NCBI GenBank assembly: GCA_030248225.1
Contig: JASANE010003857.1
Span: 36,537 to 100,536, forward strand
Source of the DNA: Trileptium ribeirensis
Taxonomy: Eukaryota; Nematoda; Enoplea; Enoplida; Thoracostomopsidae
Length of the DNA: 64,000 nucleotides
Direction of reading: 5' to 3'
The translations under genes and the position numbers were made by a program. Positions 22,291 to 33,730 of this stretch are shown piece after piece; positions within the stretch are counted from its first letter, which is position 1, and each line of letters begins with the position of its first letter. Below the pieces are notes generated by a model that made no database searches, had not been told where the DNA came from, and was given only the letters and a program-made list of their open reading frames with translations.

Positions 22291-23580
22291 TATACATAAT
22301 GCTTTAATACTCATTGTCTCAACTAACCTGCGCCCTATAAAGGCTCCTGAGTGTATCCTTGGTTCCCGTTTTTTGATGCTCGCTTGTGCCCCCTGACTTC
22401 CCAGCCATTACAATATCTACAAGTCGGGAGGACTTCCCCTTGGTCTTTGGATAGTGGGTTACAAAGAGCGAATTGCGAAGCATATCGGAGCGTATTTCTG
22501 ACCTCATAGCTGAGCCCAGATGTCGCTGAAATTGGAGATGGCAGAGATAATGACGTCCGATACCCGACTAGTTGGGCTCGTATTCGCTCGCGCTCCTCTC
22601 TTCGGGTCCATTCGTGGCTAAATTGCGCCTAATGGGCAGCCGTGCCGACTTTGTAACCCGTTGTTATGTTCACTACATTATTGCTAGTGTTTTACCTTAT
22701 CCATGTCAACGTCTCTCTCCGTCATACAAATTGCTGAAATAAAATTTTGAAAAACTATCCGCTGTGTCCCGTGTTGTTCGATTACGAAGCGCCATATGTT
22801 CGTCCGTTTGGACTAGTCGGCCCTGTGCGCCGCGGCTTGCGGGTGAGAATATCCCAAGCCTTGGCACGCATGGTTTACTACGAAAATAAATGTGTTAAGG
22901 CGATAACTGCACTGCGAGAAGGTCCAGGAAAAACAGTACGAAACCAGTTCGCGAAACAATCACGCTCGCATAAGAAACTAGGTTCACTCGACAAACCGCA
23001 TAATATAAACAAATAAAGTTCACTCGGTGAACCTCATAATGTAAAATGTAAAACGAATAATTACTGCCACAATAAGCCATTGCCCGGAGCGTCCGACGTT
23101 ACACTTCCAGGGACCGTCGGAACCCTGTGCGGCCACAGTGGCTGCGTCCAACTTCGTAGGCTAGCAATCATGATTCGTTGAGTCCGAACCAAACTTCCTC
23201 TAGTTTAGGCGCACCTTTAAAGTTATTTTTACTATGTTGAATTAAACAACTTCCCGATTAGCTTCGAATATGGAATATCGATCTGACATTATGACCTGCG
23301 AGCAGGTTTCGATGTCGACCTCCATGGGGGACCTCAGAAATCACACCAAAATACTAGACACGTGCGCAACCAATCGGGCGGTGTCCGAACACACCTCGTG
23401 ATACGCGCCTGCGACTTGGTAAGCTCCATTGCTTCTTGGGTCTGACCAAGAAAAATGTCAAAATTGCAAAATTTATGGTCCACCCTTGAGGTTTTGATTG
23501 CCGGGGTCGTATGGGCATGGCCTTAGGAAGTTGCGGCATGCAGCTGCGTACCGTTATTACATTTAAAGCATGATCCACAA
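22291..23580. other. Spacer with a 37-bp duplication
   Basis: At 22980-23050 GGTTCACTCGACAAACCGCA and AGTTCACTCGGTGAACCTCA start two similar units that both end in an A-rich tail. The frame 22747-23016 (89 codons) crosses the duplication and has no known motif. Nothing else is recognised. Confidence 0.4.
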
Positions 23581-24225
23581 AGATGGAAAATCAATTCCAA
23601 AATCACTTGTTTGTCAACTACAGCAAGACTGCAACATTTTTAGTGCCGAAAGACAACCGACATGAGCTGTACCATTATTAGATGGAAAATTAGTGGTGTT
23701 GAATTAATTCCGAAATCACATGTTTGTCACTAATGAGCCCAAGGATCGGTGTAGCGTGACAGGTACATATTGTTGTGTGGTAATGCATGTTTTAAAATAA
23801 AACCTCCATTGTTATTGTAATGCAAGCCTTATTTTTTATAATCGTGTATAATACTATACATATTATATATTTTTATTTCATAATCAGATTAGCGATGAAC
23901 GGCACTGATGCTGTTCACACATATGGGGTTATGGGCGCATGTATGATTCTAGGTTCGCCAAGGCGGCAATAGAATCCGACCTCCCCAGTACGATCACCAT
24001 GTGATATAACATTTTTCATTCGGTCCTAGTAATAGGTGTTTTATTTTTAATTTCTGAAAGGCTTGTGTGTTTGTATCGGGTTTCGGCACTAATTGGGAAT
24101 AGTGTTTCATCACCGAAGATTTGAGGGTTCGTATTTGTGGCGAAATGCCGGTAATGCGATGTTAAGGTGGTACGTGGTTTATATGATGTTTCAAGACGGT
24201 GCGTCATTAGCCCAAGTTCAAGCAA
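23581..24225 (-). repeat. Composite LTR-like block
   Basis: Three segments match three other places, all in the same orientation: 23629-23680 with 16174-16222, 23925-24030 with 11815-11935, and 24040-24225 with 9160-9342. In addition GATGGAAAA, ATTCC and AAATCACTTGTTTGTCA (23582-23615) recurs at 23680-23731. The simplest reading is one LTR plus leader of an old gypsy-like element on the minus strand, with fragments of the same family scattered to the left. Confidence 0.45.
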
Positions 24226-24680
24226 CTTCGTAGTACTACTTCTGTCACTTCTATATCCTGTAAAGATTACAGCGATTCGCGCAAGATCGCACCAATTCCC
24301 TAATTGTCTACCGCACTCGCGTTCCGAAATGAACCATCAAAAACGTAGGTTAATGATTTTGTTTATAAAAACAAGGTTAATCAATACTCATATTATTTGG
24401 CACGAATACTATACGATGACGCTCGATGATGTATCTGTTTACTCGATATGAGCATAAGGTGTTGCTCCGGTGACTGCTTGACATCGATCATATATATCGC
24501 GCTTATAACTTATTGTTATTTATTTTGCTCGGGTACCTTTTGTTATGCGGGATTAAGTGTCCTCACAAGAGTACAAGCACTATTTGCTAGGATCTATAGA
24601 GCAACAGGTTTAGATCTCACTTTATTATGTGCTCGAATGTTAAAAGTTCAAGGTGATCAGAGCAAGTAGTCATTTCGGTT
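24226..24680. other. Spacer, no gene recognised
   Basis: AT-rich with several overlapping short plus-strand frames that show no motif. TATGAGCATAAGG near 24446 faintly recalls the end of the GC-rich island family. Confidence 0.4.
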
Positions 24681-24682
24681 GC

Positions 24683-24875
24683 AACGGTACAGAGGCTGGT
24701 GAGCTCGAGTACTGTATGTATGCAGACAGTATGGTGCCGAGTTTCCGTAATACCATCAAGCATAGTTTAAAGAGCTTTTGCGTAGGCTACCGAGATGCAG
24801 ATTGGTTAGCAAGTACCGACTGCTGTCTCTCCCCGGTAATTCTCAAGAGGCGTTATTATACCTTTATTATCTCGG
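24683..24875 (+). repeat. Direct repeat, copy 1 (partner at 25309)
   Basis: Shared blocks are ACGGTACAGAGGCTGGT, CTCGAGTACTG, AAGCATAGTTTAAAGAGC, GCGTAGGCTACCGAGATGCA, GATTGGTTAGCAAGTACCGA and TCTCTCCCCGGTAATTC. A plus-strand frame (24653-24940) crosses it and contains GYRDADW, which superficially resembles Ty1/copia RNase H, but the flanking sequence does not follow that family. Confidence 0.55.
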
Positions 24876-25308
24876 AGATGATTATCAATGCTATGAGGAA
24901 AAGGGTACGATTTACAAGATTTGGGAGTTATAAAAATTGATTAAAACTTATTTGAACTTTAACGGCATCCGTGTTTCTGTGGTTTAAGTCAGAAGAGAGA
25001 GGGAGTGTAGCGCATTGATGTCCGTGGTGCGATAATAAAATTTCGGAACATAAGCTAAATTTTAACACGATTTGGATGGTTTGTTGGGTACTGGCGCAAG
25101 CTCTCAGACCCTCAAGAATCACTGATAGACTGAGGTTCGACGTCCCAGGAAGAATTGCGGGGTCCCGTCATTCAGGGTGACCTATTATAGGAAGGTAGCA
25201 GGGTCCTCAGAAGAACGGAGCCTCAGGTGATGACGTAACAGCTCACCCTTTCCTATGAAAGCTCAAAAATGCTGTGACGTGCTTCCTCAAAATGCATGAG
25301 GATTAAAA

Positions 25309-25495
25309 CAGTACAGAGGCTGGTCAACTCGACTACTGAATGTAGACAGTACGGTGTCGAGTTTAATACAACCAAGCATGTTTTAAAGAGCCCTTTCGCG
25401 TAGGCTACGGAGGTGTAGATTGGTTGGCTATAAGTACCGAGTGCTATCTCACCCCGGTTATCCGCAAGGGGCGTAAATATACTTTTATTATCCGC
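25309..25495 (+). repeat. Direct repeat, copy 2 (partner at 24683)
   Basis: Begins ACAGTACAGAGGCTGGTCAA and follows copy 1 through GCGTAGGCTACGGAGGTGTA and TATCTCACCCCGGTTATCCG, with small indels. Spacing between copies is about 626 bp. The 430 bp between them have no match. The GYRDADW phrase of copy 1 reads GYGGVDW here, arguing against selection for protein. Confidence 0.55.
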
Positions 25496-27115
25496 GTTAG
25501 GCGTTAGAGCAGGCGTTATTCACAGCTCTTCCTCACTGAATGTCGGTAAATTGCACTATCCCTCCGATAAAACGTTGTTGATTTATAAAGCAGAACTTTG
25601 TGACAATGCATTCTCCTCAAACGTTGATCAGACCACGCATCAGTTGAGAATCTGAACACAAATAGCGAAATTCTAAGACGTTATGCAGTAAATTCTAGGG
25701 ACCAGCTAGCTTTCAATGTATTCATAAAAATTAAGGAATAGCTGGGAGATAAGGTTGTTCATTTTACGAGCACGTATTATAAGGATTTACATCTATGTGT
25801 TTCGATGCAAAGAAATCGGAAGGGAAACCTGTCGACAGCCGAGACGGTGCATGAATGCAAATGCTACAGTGAATTTAAACGTAGCTGGCAAACGATTCCA
25901 TCTCGGCACAGGCTCTCCGCTTCCACCTTAAACCATGCGGCGCGTAAAGGATCACATATTTTTCAAACTAATCCTGTTAATTTCCGTGTGCACAGTAGTA
26001 GGTCGTTTTGTGTCTAGTTGGTATCGAATTGATAAGCTATGCCAACAAAATGACCCGAAGCAATCCGCTTGACTTACGAAGGTATCTGTCGACTACCTCT
26101 GCCAATCTCGGTAAACTCCAAGCTCTTCAATTTTACTCATTCATAAGGTAAACGTTCCGCTTCGGCGATATAATCCTCGGCTCTCGACTCGGTCTAGCGC
26201 TGGGCAAGTTATAACAGGAAACGTAAAATTTCGGAGAAAGTTTAAAGGTATATCGGCGAACCACGAGCAGTGGCTTTGAAAGAATTTAGTATTTATTAAT
26301 TAATCCCTAGGGACGTTATCGGAGTGACGATAACCGTGATCGGATGAGCGAAAAAAATGCTGTCAATGTAATCTTAAGTCGATAGAAAACATAATATTGC
26401 AGAATAAATTGTTTGCAATGGTGCATGTTTTCGATCGGTGCTTTATGAAGTGAGTATGTATTCAAAAATTTTTTTTCTACTCGAGCATGCATATTATCTG
26501 TTGGCTCGGGCGTATCATCTGAGGCAGCCCTGTTTGTGAATAATGCTGACCAGCGTTGTACGAGCATGTTAAATATGTCCGCAGGCTGCGCGAGTGAGAC
26601 CAAAACGGCTGACCGACAACATGTGGGCTTGTTCCGACGATGACAGACCTAGCGAAATTCCTAGGTCATAAGAGTTGAATTTGGCAGTCAAACGAAAAGC
26701 TTTAGTCAGCTCTTAAACAGTTTCTTTTCTAAAACTAACATAATTATAACAGCTGATGTTTACAATCGATCGCTAATGTTTACTATTGACACAGTGTTAC
26801 AGTTGTTAGGCAACTACAGGAATACCGGAGCTATATCTTTGTTTTTGCCCTTGAAAGCTCTAAAAGCAACTAATTGTTTTGTTCGTTTGTATATACATTA
26901 CATTATGTTCTCTTTGAAACGCGATCATTTATAATTAGAAGCCTTAGATCCTAGCCAAACCTGGCTTTCTATCCAAAGTTCAATGTTGAGCCTGGCTGAG
27001 CCATAGCCTAAGATCTCTCTGTGCGAGCTGAACCAAGCCGAGTTGGACATGGTTCAAGAATTTGTCGATCCAAGCCAGAGCTTAAAAATTGGACTGTTTC
27101 TCACCTCTACTGATA
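25496..27115. other. Spacer, no gene recognised
   Basis: Short frames at 25805-26017 (+) and 26603-26316 (-, 95 codons) have no motif. At 26940-27075 there are CCTGGCTGAGCC and CCAAGCCGAG-like words that recall 59860-60010, too weak to claim as homology. Confidence 0.4.
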
Positions 27116-27119
27116 TATG

Positions 27120-27500
27120 TACGGTTTATTAAGAAACTTCGCAAAGCGAAAGTACAACAACACATTAATTATACTATATCTTTCGAAACTTGTGATTTTC
27201 TTATTTTATTATATAAAAGCTTGTTTTCCGAACGCTATACTTATCAACTTATTGTGTTAACCCTTAAACGCCCGAGCTTGTTTGTATATCATGCAATGTT
27301 GGACAAACTCAGGCCGGCACCGTAAATTGAATCCTGTTCAAATTGGCAGAACGGCGTGCACAAATCAATGAGCTATCTGGTAGCCCTTGCTCGGTTCTTT
27401 AAGAAACTTCGCAAAGTGAGCGAACAACAACGCACGGCCAAATATACGCGACGCAACATACTTAGTTTGCACATACGCGTTGCAGCATCCGATATTAATG
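27120..27500 (-). repeat. tRNA-derived SINE, with adjacent fragment
   Basis: Minus-strand reading from 27440 gives GTTGTTCGCTCACTTTGCGA, AGTTTCTTAAAGAACCGAGC, then an A-box-like CAGATAGCTCATTG, a B-box-like GGATTCAATTTACGG, and the end GGCGTTTAAGGGTTAACA (27272-27255). A second fragment, TTTCGCTTTGCGAAGTTTCT, lies at 27165-27125 in the same orientation. Other copies are near 45, 46 and 53 kb. Confidence 0.58.
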
Positions 27501-29660
27501 CCAATTTGCGGAGTTGGGTATGAAAAGGTTAAGTGTTGTGTCGACTGTGTCTGCGACTAATAAATATTACGACAGTATCTTCATTGGAGACCACTGTGTG
27601 TTAACGATGAAATATCTAAGAGATGTTGCTCGGTTAGTTAATGACTAACTTAAAACGTTGGAATAGTTACAAATTTAAAGCAGACGTTACTCAATATGTC
27701 GCTTAGGCAAAACAATTACAAGGGATACTGCAAGATGGCAAGTGTTAAGTTCGTATAAACGTTGTGACACGGCGCTTTAGCGGGATGCGGTTATATTATT
27801 GAATCTATACCGCTAAAGCTTTAAAACTCGATCAGAACGAATGCCCATACTTTGGGGAAGGGGGTCGTCGTGCTATTGCTTTGTATCAAATAACTTTGTG
27901 TACCAATGTTAAGATTTGATTCTTGTCAAATTCGTCTGAACAGCATCTGACTGAAACTCAACTTTATAAAACGATTGCCTGTTATTTCTGAAGTGAAATA
28001 TCTGATATTATATGTAAGACATGACCGGTCATAATGGTATGCATCGGTTTAACCTAGTTGTTGTACCGATGTGACACACTGTTTTTAGCAGAGTCATCTA
28101 TTTCAAATAGAACAAAGAACTCATCGTTATGGTTGTATCTTTTAAATAGAAGCGTTTGTCCAAATCGGGATTCAAATATTTGGAAGCCTTTCAACTACAA
28201 AATAAACATTCTGCTGCCTTCGCAATGTTCACTGATTAATTGTATGGTATCAACAGTACCATGGTCACAAAGGTTGTCACCGGAGCCGACGTGGTATATA
28301 AATACTGTCAATGCGCCATACGGTTGCAAACAATTTAGTAATTTACTACATCTTTATGCTACACATATATAGCTGTTTATATTCTCTGTGACTCTAAGTT
28401 TAAAACTAGACCAGTAGGGGCCTTTTATTATCAAATTGATAGACATGACAAATAATAATGATAATATTGTGGTGCCCTTCTAAGACTTTGCCATTTTTAA
28501 ACCCAAAATGCCGCAAGAACTCTTTTCTTTATTTGACTTTATCGTTTTGTACTGATTTTGATTGATAACTACATCGTAGCCAGTTCGTTTGCTATAATTG
28601 TTGGTGTCGTTCGTTGTTAAGTTTTTGCACAATAATAATAATAGATAACTATGTAGGAAACTCGAGTCAAAATACGCGTGTGGTACGTTCGCCCCACCAA
28701 TAAATAATTGATTCTTAAGCGACGAGAATGACTTAACTATGATGCAAAGTGTACCAAATTAAGCAAACTTTTATTGGGTTTTTTAACTTTTCAGCATTTA
28801 CGAATATATATTTAATTCTGATTTCAAAATAAGAATATCAAATTTTTGAACTTATGAGTTTGGCAAAAATGCCAATACAGCCGTCGCGTTGCGCTAAATT
28901 AAACTTTGGGTCTTCCAAAATGTCACACAACCTTACGACTATATAGTATTATATTTCTCTTTAATACTTGCGTAACTATTGCAATGATGTGCCCACGGAA
29001 ATAACTAAAATTAAAAGCCGTTTTGATTTGATGTGTAAAACCCGATAGGTTTTAAGTTTTGTCGTTATAAAACGAGCTATTTCAAAACGCCAAAGCCCGA
29101 GAGGGTTAGCCCAAATTAATTTGGCCCCAAAAGATGTGGTTTCAAAATGGACATTATTGACTTTTGTGGAATTTCGTTTATATTCAAAATTTATCTTGTG
29201 GAATGAACTAAACTTGCGGCACTCATATTGGACGTTACTTTAGAGAACAAACCACGTTCTGGCAATGACCAACAGGCCAATGTGAAACGACATTTAGGGC
29301 GCCAAATTAATTTGGTCAAACTCAGTCGGGTTTGACTCTTTCGGACTGACTCATTTAAAATGAGAAAACGCGAAACCATTCGGTTCTGACATTCCATATT
29401 AAAACGACTTTTAATTTTAGCCATCTGAGTGGGCGCATATTACAGTAATGTTCCCTCATTACCGTTGATTTTACCCTGGGTAATACCAAACATTAATTCG
29501 GAAAACTTAGTTATGACGCCCTCTAGTTTCTGAACTCAAAGGTGAATAGTGCAGCTCTAACTTGTAGGCATGGGTAACCGTCACCTAGGAATTATTAACA
29601 TATTGCGACAGATGGTTATGCGTGCAAAGAAACACCCTAAAACGTGTTAAATTGGAAACC
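27501..29660. other. Spacer with short palindromes
   Basis: CCAAATTAATTTGG occurs near 29113 and 29303, and GTCAAAC/GTTTGAC forms a hairpin at 29315-29336. Frames at 28058-28372 (+) and 29424-29191 (-) carry no known motif. No gene is supported. Confidence 0.4.
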
Positions 29661-29669
29661 AATAATAAC

Positions 29670-30790
29670 AAAGTTTGTGCTAAAACATATTATCCGGTTG
29701 CTAGGTTACCGATTTTCCTGTTGATAAGTTACCGCGCTAAACCAAAGTTTTGTTACAACGGCTATAGCTCGCAAATGGACAGACGGATATATGTAATTTT
29801 GTTACCATTGATTGCAGTTAACCGTCCGCACATAGTAGTAGAAGCATTACTCTGTATGTATATATTTCCAAGACCTGAAATAAAACAAATTCCACTTTTA
29901 AACCAAAATCGCTTCGAGTATTGCTGTTTCCACATATGACATTGTAATCGCTGAAGTGACGTTATAAAAAAATTTTCATAATATATGGTCTATACTATCT
30001 AATCTATACTACTAAAACAGCAGGCCTGACATCTATCCGATAATTTTTTAGGAACTGAATCAAAGAGCAAAACTACCAATTTTGTGTCAAAATTGCGCAG
30101 GTATTGCTGCTGTTATGTCTTGAGGATGACGGACGGCGTTTAGTTTAAATTTGGACAGTGGGTGTACATTTTGACTTTTAAACCAAAATCGCTTCGAGTA
30201 TTGCTGTTTCCACCTATGACATTGTAATCGCTGAAGTGACATAAAAATTTTCATAATATAGGGTCTATACTATCTAATCTATACTACTAAAACAGCAGGC
30301 CTGACATCTATCCGATAATTTTTTAGGAACTGAATCAAAGAGCAAAACTACCAATTTTGTGTCAAAATTGCGCAGGTATTGCTGCTGTTATGTCTTGAGG
30401 ATGACGGACGGCGTTTGGTTTAAATTTGGACAGTGGGTGTACATACATATAAGTTATAAGTATGTCGTGGATATTTTTCTAGCCTCGTCGAAACTACTGC
30501 ATAGATTGCTATAAGTAATATTGTCGACCAAGATTTGCGTATATTGCGATGCCATAATATATCATTTTAGAATTGTTGGTTCTATTGAATATAATATGTA
30601 TGGCGATTATTTGATAAGCACATGCTGCTGAATTCATCCCAATATATGTATAGGTATACAATGCGGGGCTATATATGTTACGGATCAAAACGCAGAAATG
30701 TTACTGCTATCGTCTGTAACTTTGCAAATAATACTGCGATTTGCTCAGAATTTAGCTATGAGTAAATTTATATTTATTAATTGGGTTTAT
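29670..30790 (+). repeat. 1.1-kb dispersed repeat, copy A
   Basis: It matches 47440-48290 in order: TTCCTGTTG and GCGCTAAA, CTTTTAAA and CAAAATC, GTGTCAAA, GTTACTGTAGC-like and AGGATGA, GACAGTGG and TACAT, ATCGATATT-like, then GGATCAAAA and CTGTAAC. I estimate 60-70% identity. This copy holds an internal tandem duplication (next entry). No coding frame is conserved between copies, so it is probably non-coding, perhaps part of a non-autonomous element. Confidence 0.6.
29895..30444 (+). repeat. 280-bp tandem duplication, nearly identical copies
   Basis: Unit 1 is 29895-30169 and unit 2 is 30175-30444, both starting CTTTTAAACCAAAATCGCTT and ending GGACAGTGGGTGTACAT. Only a few substitutions and one small indel separate them, so the duplication is far younger than the repeat that contains it. 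The sister repeat at 47.6-47.95 kb has a single unit. Confidence 0.85.
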
Positions 30791-31081
30791 TACTTATACA
30801 TTTCGGTTGATTTAAATATTAGTCATGGTTGACCTGGCTAGCAAATAATTAAAAGCAATAGCGCTAAAGCCAACTGTCATAACGTAGAATGCATTAAAAG
30901 TTTAGAAAACATGAAAATATATACGTTTGAAACACGGCAATTTTAACTTGGCCCATTACGAGGCAGTAAAGTTGAGTACCGCTAAGCATTAATGCGTTAA
31001 TTTTGCAATGAAAGATATTAACACTGCAAAATCATTAAAATTATGATAATTAAGCCACTGATGTTAATAATGTAAATATTA

Positions 31082-31464
31082 TATCAAGAGTGCATTAGCG
31101 AAGAGTATGACGCTTCCCTGCACTCACATGCAAACCAGTGTTTGATGCGCGGGCGTTTTCGGCCTGACCCCCAGTTTTTTATCGGGGTAGGTCGGACCCC
31201 TCCCGCCAATGTCTGGGGGGTCGGCTGAACCACTAGCTGCTTATAACCCAACCTCCTTCCAGCAATTGGGGGATCCGAACTACCCCCAAAAAACTGGAGG
31301 GGGTCCGAGCTATCCCCCCCCCCAGAATCTGGAGGGGGGGTTAGTGCATCTCAAACCCCCAAAAACTGGGAAGGGGATCAGGTCGAAAACGCCCGTGTCA
31401 TTAAACACGGGTTTACATGTGAGTGCAGGAAAGTGTCATACTTTTCCGTAATGCACTCTTGATA
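31082..31464. mobile_element. 383-bp terminal-inverted-repeat element, G/C-rich core
   Basis: The left end starts TATCAAGAGTGCATTA and the right end, reverse complemented, starts the same. The arms pair for about 90 bp (CTGCACTCACATG, AAACC, GTGTTT, GGGCGTTTTCG) at roughly 87% by eye. The core repeats CCCCCAAAAACTGG-like words in both directions, including a run of ten C. TA at both tips fits a TA target duplication (Tc1/mariner-like MITE), but the TA is part of the palindrome and so is not proof. It carries no transposase. The 80-codon frame inside is a by-product. Confidence 0.75.
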
Positions 31465-32050
31465 CTACTAATGTTACTCACGTAGCTGCTGTTAACGTTT
31501 AAATGTTTGAAATATTGTATTTATTAGATGTATTCTATTTCCGCATTTATTGCATTCAATAGCAGTATAATGGTTCTGTTTGAAACCGAGAATAATGTCT
31601 TGTACCAGTTTTCCGGGTGTTCATATGTATCAGATAAATCTGAAAGTTTCTGAGTACTATAAAACACGATATATAGGTACAGTATTACGAGCGCTATTAT
31701 AAGAGAAGTGGTAGTATAAATAGTAAAACGTCAAGTCGAACTAAACCCATTTCTTCATTTTGACATACGTTGCCAAATACTCTGAGATTTAAGAGAAAAA
31801 TTTCTAGAGCGATACGCTTGTTTAAGTGCTTAACATCGCCTATCGTTCTAATACAGAAGTGTTTATTGTGTATTTCGTGCATTTTTTAAATTACTTTTTC
31901 TGCTACCGCAAATAGTTGATACGTGCGCCATGCAGTAACTACTAAGTTTTCTTGCAATTTTAATAAGCTCATTTGCAATGACAGGGAACATACTAATGTG
32001 CAAACTCAACCTGTATACTACAAACGAATTTAAGCTCGTTTTGCCATTTA
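31465..32050. other. AT-rich spacer, nothing recognised
   Basis: Short minus-strand frames at 31882-31697 and 32084-31863 have no motif. Confidence 0.4.
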
Positions 32051-32055
32051 TGATG

Positions 32056-32460
32056 TGTATATTTGGACCTTTATTGAGGGCCAAGTGTGTAAAGTTTGCT
32101 TAAATTCCAAGCTGACATTTTTTAATCAAAAATTTGAAGTATCTATCTGGCAAAAACGAAGAGATCGTGGTTTTGTTAATGTTACCCTACCTTTAATCAC
32201 GTCAGACTATTGATGATAGTTTTTAATAAAAAACTTGAATCTATCTATATGGCAAACGCGAAAATACCGTAGGTTTGTTAATGTTAGACTACTATATACC
32301 ATAGACATATTTGGACCTTTATTTATTGCCACGTGGCGAAAGATTGCAAAAATAGTAAGTTAATAACATTTTTAAATCAAAAAATTGAAGCTATCGAACA
32401 GGCAAAAGTGAAGAGACCGTAGGTTTGTTAATTATAATAGACTACCTTAAGTCACCTTAG
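32056..32460 (+). repeat. Compound tandem repeat, two units of about 150-250 bp
   Basis: ATATTTGGACCTTTATT begins at about 32057 and again at 32309. TTTTTAATCAAAAATTTGAA, TTTTTAATAAAAAACTTGAA and TTTTTAAATCAAAAAATTGA begin near 32118, 32219 and 32368, each followed by a GGCAAA...GTTTGTTAAT segment. So unit 1 holds an inner duplication that unit 2 lacks. Confidence 0.6.
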
Positions 32461-33229
32461 CCTCATAAAACTTCGTTCAAATACAATAACACTTACAAGC
32501 TCTGCTGTAGAAAATTAAGGCTATCGATTGAAATTGTACAAAGTGTTTGAGTGCTGTTTGCTCAATAAAAAGAATGTGCTACAGCATTTCATTATGCGTG
32601 ATATCCGTTGTAATTCTCGTACTCCATACTATAATTCTGCGCGGCGCTACCAATACTCAAAAACTACGGGGAAACCCTTCCCAGATGTTGGGTCTGCAGG
32701 GTGTTAGTCAATCAGGGGTGAAGAAGCGAAGACAAAAACTAGAATCTCAACCCGTTCACGATATACCAGTTAATAGTAGCACCAAAAATTTAAGAATTAT
32801 GCATGAGTTACAATACTTCAGAAATTGTACTGTCAATGCATAGTTATGGCTATGAAGTTGAGTGTGCTACCAATCAATACACGTTTGCAAACATTAGGTC
32901 GAATATGATATATTTTAACACATGTGTACGAATGATAAATCAATCATGTTTACGTCCCTACCCTACGAGCCTCGTACAATGTCTCTAAAACAACTTCCCT
33001 GTCGACCCGTCGTGACGGCAGGTCACAAACGAACCTTCACTATCAAATGTTTGGATGACTGACCGATTATGTATGCAACGCAACGATTATTTAATATTCT
33101 CAACAGACATCTATTGAACAATACGTTAGTCGGGGTGGGCCGCCCCCGATCTAATGTACAATGTAAACGTGGCTTGTTAGACGTTATAAACTAATATTTG
33201 CGTGAATACTAACGGTTGTCCGATCATTT
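32461..33229. other. Spacer, no gene recognised
   Basis: Two short plus-strand frames (32547-32843, 32803-32988) carry no motif. A GC-rich word GGGTGGGCCGCCCCCG near 33136 is isolated. Confidence 0.4.
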
Positions 33230-33730
33230 GTGCCGCGCAGAGACAGAAACAATGCCATACTGACTGTGGAAACAGGACTTCCTTGCTTGAAGAAAACGTT
33301 GCAAATTTCTCGAGTTCCTCGCCCTGTCAGAACTGATAAACTCGGCGATATGGCGCCGCTTATGTCTGAAACTTATATTGTCTTTAATACTGATGATGTC
33401 AAATCACGCTTTATGTCGGGTTTGACGCTTGCTGATAAATGGCGAACGCAACCGCTTAGTAGGTTGCAGATTGCTGTAAACACAATCTCTGACTCGCATT
33501 CTTTCATCGCACGGGCGATACCAGCGAGTGTATGGTTTCGTAGCGACAAAGAGCTTTTATTTTATCTCCGAGCCTGGTTCCTGGAATTACTTCAAGGCGT
33601 GCTCTACATCGACATTGTTTGGCCGTATCTATTTAGATCTCAACCGCTTTGTATTATATATCGAGAGACATCACTCTTTAGTCAAACTCGTGGGGGCGCA
33701 ACCTTTTTCGGGCTCCAACTTCGTCAATAA
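33230..33730 (+). CDS. Unassigned 166-codon frame, probably spurious
   Basis: One of the longest open frames here (GTG start). It contains TYIVFNTDDVKSRFMSG in its first half and no recognised domain. From 33528 an alternative frame reads DLNRFVLYIERHHSLVKLVG, faintly like the strand before the histidine of gypsy RNase H, but no further motif follows. No conserved start context, splice signals or neighbours support a gene. It could be a decayed retroelement or chance in a GC-richer stretch. Confidence 0.15.
   Translation: MPRRDRNNAILTVETGLPCLKKTLQISRVPRPVRTDKLGDMAPLMSETYIVFNTDDVKSRFMSGLTLADKWRTQPLSRLQIAVNTISDSHSFIARAIPASVWFRSDKELLFYLRAWFLELLQGVLYIDIVWPYLFRSQPLCIIYRETSLFSQTRGGATFFGLQLRQ

Noticed and set aside
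24653..24940. GYRDADW in a 95-codon frame, resembling Ty1/copia RNase H
   Set aside because: Residues before and after do not follow the copia pattern, and the repeat partner at 25309 reads GYGGVDW, so there is no sign of protein constraint.
29191..29424. Minus-strand 77-codon frame with short palindromes around it as a small transposon
   Set aside because: The CCAAATTAATTTGG words are too short and too AT-rich to serve as terminal repeats, and no arms extend from them.
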